Below are positions 7,767 to 15,402 of a stretch of DNA of 44,663 nt, piece after piece. The translations under genes and the position numbers were made by a program. The stretch comes from Chloroflexota bacterium. Lineage in GTDB: Bacteria > Chloroflexota > Dehalococcoidia > Lucifugimonadales > Lucifugimonadaceae. The notes beneath the pieces were generated by a model. It did not search any database. It was given only the letters and a program-made list of their open reading frames with translations, and was not told the DNA's origin. Positions within the stretch are counted from its first letter, which is position 1. Each line of letters starts with the position of its first letter. The stretch covers positions 1 through 44,663 of the forward strand of contig JABIGL010000141.1 in assembly GCA_018650185.1 (NCBI GenBank), given 5' to 3'.

Positions 7767-7955
7767 ATGATTTTGCACAAGGGCTGCCCGCGGTGCGGCG
7801 GCGACATAATTACTGGTACGGACTTCCACGGAACATTTGTTAAGTGCATTCAGTGCAGCCGCATGAAGCACATCCAGAAGGAAACTCCCATCGAGAATCT
7901 CTCCCGGAGACGCTATCCGCGCCTTCCCGGGGCGGATCACTCGGTAGCCGTCTAG
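7767..7955 (+). CDS. small zinc-ribbon protein
   Basis: A 62-residue protein whose first half contains CPRCGGD and CIQCS, two CxxC knuckles 21 residues apart that fit a treble-clef or zinc-ribbon site. The C-terminal half is basic (LSRRRYPRLPG). AGGGGG lies about 9 bases before the ATG. Such small proteins often bind nucleic acid or partner proteins, but no specific role can be given. A hairpin terminator follows at 8025-8047, and the next gene is a DUF427 protein on the same strand. Confidence 0.7.
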   Translation: MILHKGCPRCGGDIITGTDFHGTFVKCIQCSRMKHIQKETPIENLSRRRYPRLPGADHSVAV

Positions 7956-8024
7956 GGCCACCGTATCGCTGGCCGCAACGCTTCACAGGGTTCTTGCATC
8001 AAAGTAGCGATAACCGATGGTCCG

Positions 8025-8047
8025 GCCCTACGTGACTTTCGTAGGGC
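8025..8047 (+). terminator. hairpin terminator after zinc-ribbon gene
   Basis: GCCCTACG and CGTAGGGC form a perfect 8-bp stem around TGACTTT. It is followed by the T-rich TTGGCTATTTC. It lies just upstream of the ribosome binding site of the DUF427 gene. Confidence 0.55.
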
Positions 8048-8075
8048 TTGGCTATTTCATCGCCAGGAGAGCCCA

Positions 8076-8360
8076 ATGGCACGCGCCAGTTACAACGGTC
8101 ACATGCTAGCTGAATCAGACGAATTCGAAGTCGTCGAGGGAAACATCTACTTCCCTCCGGAATCTGTAGAACGTTCCGCATTCACCGAGAGCGATCTTGA
8201 GACGGCTTGCCCGTGGAAAGGCGTCGCCAATTACCTGAACCTCGTCGTAGATGGCAAAGAGATCAACGATGTGGCCTGGTATTACCAGGAGCCGAAGAGC
8301 GGGGCTTCACACATAAAGGGGTTTGTCGCCTTTTATCCGCAGGTAACCGTCGAGAACTAA
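8076..8360 (+). CDS. DUF427 family protein
   Basis: A 94-residue soluble protein. The sequence ARASYNGHMLAESDEFEVVEGNIYFPPESV, then TACPWKGVANYLNLVVDG and SGASHIKGFVAFYPQVTV, matches the compact all-beta DUF427 fold. The conserved Cys-Pro-Trp-Lys-Gly and the Phe-Tyr-Pro end are visible. AGGAGAG lies 6 bases before the ATG. The biochemical role of this family is not known to me. The length is normal for a single-domain member. Confidence 0.88.
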   Translation: MARASYNGHMLAESDEFEVVEGNIYFPPESVERSAFTESDLETACPWKGVANYLNLVVDGKEINDVAWYYQEPKSGASHIKGFVAFYPQVTVEN

Positions 8361-8399
8361 CTCCGGCACAACTGACATCACCCGACCGCACGCTAGACA

Positions 8400-8446
8400 G
8401 ACCCGTACCCCCACGGTCTACAACATTCGTGTATCCGGTACGGGTC
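8400..8446 (+). other. nested intergenic hairpin
   Basis: A perfect 10-bp inverted repeat GACCCGTACC / GGTACGGGTC encloses a second 4-bp stem CACG / CGTG. It lies between the DUF427 stop and the pseudokinase gene. It could be a terminator or a structured leader. No run of T follows it. Confidence 0.45.
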
Positions 8447-8495
8447 GTGGCGGATACATTCCTGTGCCACCTGTAGCCAGCACTCACACCCTCGT

Positions 8496-11400
8496 GTGGA
8501 AATACCCACCCGGGAGCGTGACCTTTCCCGGTTTCGGCGCAACGTAAACGGTGCGAACTTTCACCTATCAGGAAACACCCGATGGGAGAGTTCTGCGCGT
8601 TTTATGGCTACGCGTCCCACATCCGGTAACCGAACCGTCGAGATCGGCGGATTTCGCCCGGTCGCACAATTAACCAGTTCCCCTATCGCATCGCTGTACA
8701 AAGCGGTCGCAGTTGATTCAACGCGCGTCGTCGCTTTGAGGGCGGGCAGGTCAAGCCAGGCCGACACGATCGATCCCTCGGCCCTGATCAATCTGGTTAG
8801 CTCTGGTCGAGCGATGCAGAGGGTCCAACATCCCAATGTAGTTCCTGTTCTTGGGGCGGGAACGGACGGTGTTTGGAGCTACGTCGCAACAGACTGGGTC
8901 GAGCACAACCTTGCTGGTGCCCTTGCGCAGTCAGATCCTGTGACCATACGCGAAGCTGCGGCGTTCGCTCTGGCGATCGCTCTTGGCCTCTCAGCGGCCC
9001 ATGGATCGGGACTGATTCACAGCGCATTGACGCCCAGCAATATCCTCATCACTGCAAACGAAGTCCCCCGGATCAACGACTTCGGCGGGATGGCGCTCTC
9101 ATCTCCGGAGAAAAGAGCAGCTTACGCGTCCCCTGAGCAGGCCAGTGGGCAGAAGCCCGGGCCGCGCTCGGACTTATACGCGTACGGCTGTGTGCTGTAC
9201 CAGTTGATCGCCGGGTCTCCTCCCTTCAAGGCCGCTGATTCAAAATCCCTTCTCGAAAAACACATCCGAGAGATACCCAAACCGTTGGAAGAAATTCGGC
9301 TCGGAGTACCGGATGGTTTGAGTGCCCTCGTCCTCTCATGTCTCGAGAAAGACTCCCGAAACCGGCCTCGTTCTATCGACGATGTTGCCGAAGAGATGAA
9401 CGACATCGTCAAATCATTGAAGTCTTCAGGGCGCGGGGATTCCACTTCACTGGCGTTCGTGGAATCGGCAGATGGCATCGTGGTGACCCAGACCACGAAT
9501 CGGAAGAACAGGCTCTCGAAGCCTGAGCATACCGCCGGTTCATGGGGACTGGGCCCCGCAATGCACGAAGCGAGGGCGGAACACGCCTCGCTGACGCTGA
9601 ATGACGGTCGGATACTTGCCACCGGTGGGCGAGGCGGCGTCTCGTCATGCGACATCTACGACCCAGAATCCGAACAGTGGAGTGCGACCAGCGCAATGTC
9701 GGCAGCGCGCTCCTGGCACAACGCTGCCCTGCTGCGGGATGGCCGTGTACTCGTCTCGGGCGGCAATATCGACGACATGCCATCTGCGTCAGCCGAGATA
9801 TACGATCCTGAGCAGGATCTGTGGTCTGAGCTACCAAGAATGTCCGAGGCAAGGGCCGAACACACCTCCGAGGTGCTGGATGACGGCCGAGTGCTGATCG
9901 TCGGCGGTAGCGGTCGGCCAGGCGTGTTATCCACGGTAGAGATGTTTGATCCAATCACGGAGACATGGACATCACTTGACTCGATGTCCGGCCAACGAAC
10001 CAGGCACTCATCGTCACTCCTGCCAGACGGAACCGTACTGATCGCTGGCGGTTCGGATGACCTCGGCAGTTTGACGACTTCCGAGGTCTTCAACCCGTTG
10101 ACCCTCAAATGGGACTCCGGATATCGCATGCGCCAGGCACGTCGCAGGCACACCGCAGCTGTACTTAACGACGGGAATATCCTCGTTACGGGTGGCGAAA
10201 ACGGAAACGGTGAAAAGATCGGTTCCGCTGAGATATTTGATCGATCTGCAGGTCGATGGGAGTCCGCAGGAGAGTTATCCACTGCCCGTGACGAACACGT
10301 CGCGGCCGTACTCGCGGATGGACGCGTACTGGTGGTCGGTGGTCATGGCGATTCTGATGAATTGTCGAGCTCCGAGGTGTTCGATCCCTCAACCAGGTTA
10401 TGGTCAGACGCCGGTGACAGCGGTGTACCGCGCACTCTGCACACTGCGCATGCGCTTCCCGATGGTCGTGTAATCGTGACCGGAGGGGTGTCGGACGGAG
10501 TGGCGTCGGCGGACACGCAACTGTTTGACCCTTCAAGCGGGGGCTGGATGGCGGCACCAAAACTCTCCGAGTCACGATACTCACACACTGCCTCCCCACT
10601 GCCATCCGGAGACATAGTCATCGCTGGCGGGATGAACAGGGAGGGAGCCCTCCGCTCCGTACGACTGTATCGACAACGGGAACGACGCTGGGACCCAGCG
10701 TCTCCCATGATCGAGAGTCGATTTGATCATCGTGCCGTCACTTTGCCGGATGGACGCGTGCTTGTAACCGGCGGGCGAGCCGGAAACGACGTGCTATCCG
10801 CTGCCGAGATTCATGATCCCAGTACCGGAATATGGCAGCCTGTACAAGAGATGTGCAACCCCAGCGTCGAACACACGTTGACGGTTCTTGAAGACGGACG
10901 CGTACTCGCCACCGGTGGATGGGATGGACGTCGAATTACCTTCAACACGAGTCTGTTCGATCCGAAACAGGGCAAATGGACACGCGCTACAGAGATGAAG
11001 CGACGTAGGCGTGGACACACCGCCGTTCCCATGTCTGACGGACGGGTGATGGTGATCGGCGGATGGGACGGAGACGGCATTCTCTCCAGCGCAGAGATCT
11101 TCAATCCGAAGTCCGGACGCTGGAGCCGCGTGGATGGCCTCCGTAACGCTCGATACCTGCACGTCTCTCTCCCTCTTCCTGATGGACGAGTCGTCGTCGT
11201 CGGTGGCCTTGGTGAAGATGGTGCTCTTGCCTCTGCCGAGATATTCAACCCGGAGACGGAGATGTGGTCACACGCCGGTGAGATGGCACGCGCACGTTAC
11301 CTCCACTCAGCGACGATACGCGGTGATGGGCGGTTGCTGGTCGCCGGTGGCCGTGCGGATACCTATGTATATCTGGCGACGGCCGAAATATTTGATCCAG

Positions 11401-11573
11401 AGACCCGTGACTGGACACCCGGCGGAAGGATGTCACAGGCACGGATATGGCACACGATGTCGGCGCTTGAAGACGACAGCGCCATAGCAGTGGGCGGATA
11501 TCTGGAAGATCGTTCCGGTGGACGTTTCCTGGACTCCGCAGAACTCTTCGAACCGGAGGAAGAAGCGGCGTGA
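8496..11573 (+). CDS. pseudokinase fused to about 14 Kelch repeats
   Basis: The frame starts with GTG at 8496; ATG 8604 (GGGAGAG upstream) is a likely alternative. Numbering is from 8496. A serine/threonine-kinase-like domain spans about residues 50-305. DFG (195-197), SPEQ and the HPNVVPVLG segment are kept. The glycine loop is lost, the beta-3 Lys is Arg82 (VVALR), and HRDLKPEN reads HSALTPSN, removing the catalytic Asp and Lys. It is therefore very probably a pseudokinase. From about residue 355 to the end run 14 repeats of about 47 residues with the Kelch Gly-Gly and the D-P-x-(6)-W pattern, enough for two seven-bladed propellers. There is no membrane helix or signal peptide. It directly precedes a histidine kinase gene. 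Confidence 0.88.
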   Translation: MEIPTRERDLSRFRRNVNGANFHLSGNTRWESSARFMATRPTSGNRTVEIGGFRPVAQLTSSPIASLYKAVAVDSTRVVALRAGRSSQADTIDPSALINLVSSGRAMQRVQHPNVVPVLGAGTDGVWSYVATDWVEHNLAGALAQSDPVTIREAAAFALAIALGLSAAHGSGLIHSALTPSNILITANEVPRINDFGGMALSSPEKRAAYASPEQASGQKPGPRSDLYAYGCVLYQLIAGSPPFKAADSKSLLEKHIREIPKPLEEIRLGVPDGLSALVLSCLEKDSRNRPRSIDDVAEEMNDIVKSLKSSGRGDSTSLAFVESADGIVVTQTTNRKNRLSKPEHTAGSWGLGPAMHEARAEHASLTLNDGRILATGGRGGVSSCDIYDPESEQWSATSAMSAARSWHNAALLRDGRVLVSGGNIDDMPSASAEIYDPEQDLWSELPRMSEARAEHTSEVLDDGRVLIVGGSGRPGVLSTVEMFDPITETWTSLDSMSGQRTRHSSSLLPDGTVLIAGGSDDLGSLTTSEVFNPLTLKWDSGYRMRQARRRHTAAVLNDGNILVTGGENGNGEKIGSAEIFDRSAGRWESAGELSTARDEHVAAVLADGRVLVVGGHGDSDELSSSEVFDPSTRLWSDAGDSGVPRTLHTAHALPDGRVIVTGGVSDGVASADTQLFDPSSGGWMAAPKLSESRYSHTASPLPSGDIVIAGGMNREGALRSVRLYRQRERRWDPASPMIESRFDHRAVTLPDGRVLVTGGRAGNDVLSAAEIHDPSTGIWQPVQEMCNPSVEHTLTVLEDGRVLATGGWDGRRITFNTSLFDPKQGKWTRATEMKRRRRGHTAVPMSDGRVMVIGGWDGDGILSSAEIFNPKSGRWSRVDGLRNARYLHVSLPLPDGRVVVVGGLGEDGALASAEIFNPETEMWSHAGEMARARYLHSATIRGDGRLLVAGGRADTYVYLATAEIFDPETRDWTPGGRMSQARIWHTMSALEDDSAIAVGGYLEDRSGGRFLDSAELFEPEEEAA

Positions 11574-11602
11574 GCGTGTCAATGGGAAACGAGGAGGCTC
11601 CA

Positions 11603-14398
11603 ATGGATAGGTCCGGTGGTGGATCTCACCAGCGCTGGCTGCCATATGTTGGAGCGGACGATGTAGCCATGCGCACCATGGTGGACGTTTGTCCGGTGCC
11701 GACCGTTATCTGGTCGCGGGCTGATGGCACCGTCCTGTGTGCTAACTCGGTGTTCTTCGAGACTCTCGGCATCGAACCTAAGAAAGTCCCGGATCTACGT
11801 TTCGACAAGTTCTCCACAGACCCCGGAGGCACGGCTGGCTTGTTAGACAAGCTGGACCTTTCTGGTGCAGTCGATATGGTCGAATCCACGGCTCTGAGAT
11901 CCGACGGATCGGCTTTCTGGATTTCTTCGTCACACCGTCCCGTTTCGTTCGACGACAGGACCGCTGTATTCACCGTTTTTCACGATGCGACGGATGCGGT
12001 GACCGCGCGTGAAGCTGATTCGGAAGAGATTCGCAGGCGGGCCGCCCTGGCCGTCATAAGCAGGGTAATGGGTGGCTCAAAACTGGGCCGGAATGAATAC
12101 GAACGCCTTGCAGTCGTGACCTACGGAGTGGCACTTTTTGACCGGATATCGATCAACCGCATCGACGCGGTTAACCGGAGTCTCAGCAGCGAATACATCC
12201 AGGGAGCGGCGCTTCCGGGGATGATCGAGGGTGACACTCAACCGCTGGTAGGCACGCCGGATGCTTACGCGGCATCCACCAGATCCGGCTTGCTTCTCGC
12301 AGATGACGACGTGGAATCCTTACTAAGATTCCCGACGATGGAAGCCAGCTACATAGCGGGACTACGTTCTTTCCTGATCGTCCCACTGATATCGAACGAC
12401 AAGGTGCTGGGGACGGTAAGCATCTCATCCGTTTCCACTGAAGCGTACGGTGCTGTAGATCTGGAGTTCCTGGAACGCGTTGCGTCACACCTCGCTCCGG
12501 CGATGGAACGTGCACGTCTAAGAGAGGCGTTGGAGCAGGAGATCCGGGAGCGAGAAACCATGGCCGCTATCGGTCGGGTAATCGGCTCATCACCGGACCT
12601 GTCACAGATGTCCAACCGCTTTCCACGTCTTATCGGATCTCTTCTTCCCGCGGATCGCATCGCTATTTCTACGATGTCGGTAGACGAGGAAAGCCTGATA
12701 GATCTGTACGTTTATGGAATAGAAGTTCCTGAACGCGACCGCACAGACCAACATGTCACTTCGCATCGATCGATGTTGGAGACGATGGTGGAGGACGGCC
12801 AGACCAGATACGTCACCGGCCGTAAGCCTGACGACATCGTCAGGCAGGTGCCGCACCTTCTTCCCGGATTTCGCGCCGGCCTCCGCTCATTCCTCTCCGT
12901 ACCTCTTGTAGTCAACGAGACCGTGTTCGGAGCTTTACACCTTCGATCTACTGAACCCGACGCATACGACGAGCACCAGATCTCTCTCGCCGAAGGCATC
13001 TCAGCCCAGATCGCCGGTGTCGTGGCCATGTCACGACTTCGCGCCTCCGAGCGGAGAGCTGAGGAAGAGCGACAGGCACTTTCAGACATCGCCGTGGCGG
13101 CCAACAAAGATCTCGATCTTCACCGGACGTTTACCCGCGTCGCAACAGCCCTGGAATCTGTGATCCCTTACGACCGTATCGAGGTCGCATTGCTGGAACC
13201 AACTCCCGGCCCACTCCGTCGGGTGTTCTCAAAAACCCGGGGGCAACCCGGGCTACCATCCGGCACACTCATCGACCCCGGTCCGCTGGAAGGTAACGCA
13301 GAGGACAGCAGGGTGTGGGACAGTCACCTCCTGAGCTCGGACGATCTGAGCGAAGAGTTGGACGAAGACGAGATGAATTCGGCCGTGCAGGCTCCATTAG
13401 GGGTCGAAAAACGGCGGCTCGGCCACATAAGGCTGCTAAGTAGTCGCCAGTCCGCTTACTCCAACCTCTCACTGCAGCTCCTGGACAAGGTCGTGGCGTA
13501 CGTCACTCCCGCCGTTCAGAATGCGCTCGAGCACCGCCAGGCGCTCGAACTCGCCAAGGAGCGGGAACGCGTCTCAGACCTTGACGCTCGCAACCAGGAA
13601 TTGGAGCGGCTTTCGGAAGCAAAAAACCGCTTCATCGCCACCGTCTCCCATGAACTCAAGACGCCTTTGACCAGCATGTTGGCATTCGCAGACATTTTGC
13701 GAAAGAACAGGCGTGGAGCGATTGGCGAAACTGAAGACTCCCAGCTCGCCGTGATACAGCGCAACGGGCGGCGACTCGCCCTGCTTATTGATGATCTTCT
13801 GGACCTGGGTCGTATCGAACGCGGCGATTTCTCTCTGAGCAAGATAGAGTTCGACGCGGCCGAACTAATCGTCGACATGGAAGCCGTCTTCCAGCCCATA
13901 CTAGAAACCAAGCGTCAGACCATGGCGGTGAATATTCCCGACGGTTCGCTGTGGCTATCTGCCGACCGCGAGAGGGTTGCCCAGGTCCTATCCAACCTCA
14001 TCGGTAACGCCTCGAAGTATTCGCGTGAAAACACAGAAATTTCGTTAACGGTCAGGCGGCGGAGCGACCGGTTGTACGTCACGGTTCAGGATCATGGCAT
14101 CGGGATCCCTGAACATGATCTACCAAACATGTTCACCTCATTCTTCCGAGCTGATAACGAGGCCACACGTTCTGAATCAGGCACAGGTCTTGGCCTTTAC
14201 ATTGCACGGAACATTGTCAATCTGCACGAGGGACGCATCGAGATCAGCTCGATGGAGGGCGAAGGCACAACGGTCAAGTTCAACCTGCCCGGTCTTATGG
14301 AAGAGCCCTCAGACGACCATCTCAAACTCGTCGCTAATAAAACTGCTTTAGAACAGCGTTCCCGGTTGGACGATCTGCCGAAGTCGATCGCTAGTTAA
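11603..14398 (+). CDS. PAS / triple-GAF sensor histidine kinase
   Basis: The frame begins at GTG 11570, overlapping the previous stop, but ATG 11603 has GAGGAGG 5 bases upstream and is preferred (931 residues). In order: a PAS domain (about 20-140), three GAF-like domains (about 160-310, 325-480 and 495-655), a short coiled coil, HisKA with phospho-acceptor His683 in TVSHELKTPL, and HATPase_c with NLIGNASKYS, DHGIGIP and GTGLGLYIARN. No membrane helix is seen, so it should sense cytosolic signals. GAF1 and GAF2 share the pattern FLxVPLxxNxxVxGxxxxxS, suggesting internal duplication. No receiver is attached and none follows. The tight spacing to the pseudokinase-Kelch gene suggests a joint signalling module. 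Confidence 0.92.
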   Translation: MDRSGGGSHQRWLPYVGADDVAMRTMVDVCPVPTVIWSRADGTVLCANSVFFETLGIEPKKVPDLRFDKFSTDPGGTAGLLDKLDLSGAVDMVESTALRSDGSAFWISSSHRPVSFDDRTAVFTVFHDATDAVTAREADSEEIRRRAALAVISRVMGGSKLGRNEYERLAVVTYGVALFDRISINRIDAVNRSLSSEYIQGAALPGMIEGDTQPLVGTPDAYAASTRSGLLLADDDVESLLRFPTMEASYIAGLRSFLIVPLISNDKVLGTVSISSVSTEAYGAVDLEFLERVASHLAPAMERARLREALEQEIRERETMAAIGRVIGSSPDLSQMSNRFPRLIGSLLPADRIAISTMSVDEESLIDLYVYGIEVPERDRTDQHVTSHRSMLETMVEDGQTRYVTGRKPDDIVRQVPHLLPGFRAGLRSFLSVPLVVNETVFGALHLRSTEPDAYDEHQISLAEGISAQIAGVVAMSRLRASERRAEEERQALSDIAVAANKDLDLHRTFTRVATALESVIPYDRIEVALLEPTPGPLRRVFSKTRGQPGLPSGTLIDPGPLEGNAEDSRVWDSHLLSSDDLSEELDEDEMNSAVQAPLGVEKRRLGHIRLLSSRQSAYSNLSLQLLDKVVAYVTPAVQNALEHRQALELAKERERVSDLDARNQELERLSEAKNRFIATVSHELKTPLTSMLAFADILRKNRRGAIGETEDSQLAVIQRNGRRLALLIDDLLDLGRIERGDFSLSKIEFDAAELIVDMEAVFQPILETKRQTMAVNIPDGSLWLSADRERVAQVLSNLIGNASKYSRENTEISLTVRRRSDRLYVTVQDHGIGIPEHDLPNMFTSFFRADNEATRSESGTGLGLYIARNIVNLHEGRIEISSMEGEGTTVKFNLPGLMEEPSDDHLKLVANKTALEQRSRLDDLPKSIAS

Positions 14399-14504
14399 CG
14401 ATTCCCGGGCAACTCCCCCTTTTACCTTGACCGCGGCACGCTTTGCACGTTTACTGTGCGCGCCATAGGCAGGTCTGTCTGCCGTTCCGGACAATTGATC
14501 ACAC

Positions 14505-15200
14505 ATGGGGTGCAGTGCTTTGAAAATCCTTCTCGTCGGCTGTGAGTTCGTCGGAACCACGACGATGTCTCGAAAACTCACGGAATGGAAAGAGTCCGTC
14601 ATGGGAGAAGGATTCCCGCTCCTCCACGACCATTCGAAACTTCCGCACACCTCCGGGCACCCGGACGACACGTCACTTGAGGAACAGCAGCAGATCCTGG
14701 GGCTGACGCCGAAACTCAAAGAGATGTACCACCGTTACCACATCTACTACCACGTACATCACTACCGTGGCGCTGACGACCTGAGCGTCGGTTTCCACAT
14801 CGAAGAAGCTATCTACGCCCGGATGTACTACAACTACGGACTCGCCGGGACTCAGTATGACCGTGACGTAATAACGCAGCAGATCGAAACCCGTCTGAAG
14901 CAGATTTCGGACGACCCGATTGTGATCGTGCTCATGACCGCATCGCCGGATGTATTGGCCAGCCGCATGGCCCAATTAAAGGACCACCCGGAGCACACGA
15001 ACAGCCCGGTCAAGGAAGCGGACTTCCCGACGATCCTCGAAAAGTTCGAGGAAGGCGTTGCACGTTCGACCATTGGACCGGTGATCAAGGTCGATACAAG
15101 TACGGCGACCCCGGACGAGACGCTCGCAGAGATCGTCGAAGCACTGCAGCCACATCTGACGGACCATGACCGCGAAAGAATCGCCGCTCACGGCTCCTGA
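14505..15200 (+). CDS. P-loop kinase-like protein with altered Walker A
   Basis: A 231-residue soluble protein beginning with a beta strand and glycine loop, KILLVGCEFVGTTTMSRKL. This has the layout of a Walker A motif, but the Lys is replaced by Thr (GxxxxGTT). The middle part is rich in Tyr and His (MYHRYHIYYHVHHYRG). A strand-loop IVIVLMTASPDVLASRM resembles the Walker-B-to-LID part of deoxynucleoside or thymidylate kinases. I regard it as a nucleotide-kinase-fold protein of unproven activity. A TTG at 14520 is an alternative start. A strong terminator follows. It is on the same strand as the sensor genes but 106 bases downstream. Confidence 0.6.
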   Translation: MGCSALKILLVGCEFVGTTTMSRKLTEWKESVMGEGFPLLHDHSKLPHTSGHPDDTSLEEQQQILGLTPKLKEMYHRYHIYYHVHHYRGADDLSVGFHIEEAIYARMYYNYGLAGTQYDRDVITQQIETRLKQISDDPIVIVLMTASPDVLASRMAQLKDHPEHTNSPVKEADFPTILEKFEEGVARSTIGPVIKVDTSTATPDETLAEIVEALQPHLTDHDRERIAAHGS

Positions 15201-15236
15201 GGCTCGGTCTCTAGAACACCCGAACTGGCTTCCTAA

Positions 15237-15272
15237 AAACGCGTTACGGCGGAAATTTGCCGTAACGCGTTT
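15237..15272 (+). terminator. perfect 14-bp hairpin terminator
   Basis: AAACGCGTTACGGC and GCCGTAACGCGTTT pair perfectly around GGAAATTT, flanked by A on the left and T on the right. It lies 37 bases after the P-loop gene stop. It should end transcription of the upstream cluster and may act in both directions. Confidence 0.75.
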
Positions 15273-15402
15273 ACGCGTCAGCTAAGAGTCCTGAAGCCCG
15301 TACTCGTAGAGTTGATTCTTCAACTCATTGGTCGGCCTCAACCGGCCAGAGATTACGGCTTTTACCGCCTGCACGGAGGCGGATGTTCCTGGACAGGGTT
15401 AT

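Noticed and set aside
9530-11560. DNA repeat array or CRISPR
   Set aside because: The periodic signal is the protein-level Kelch repeat; the DNA units are not identical and there are no spacers.
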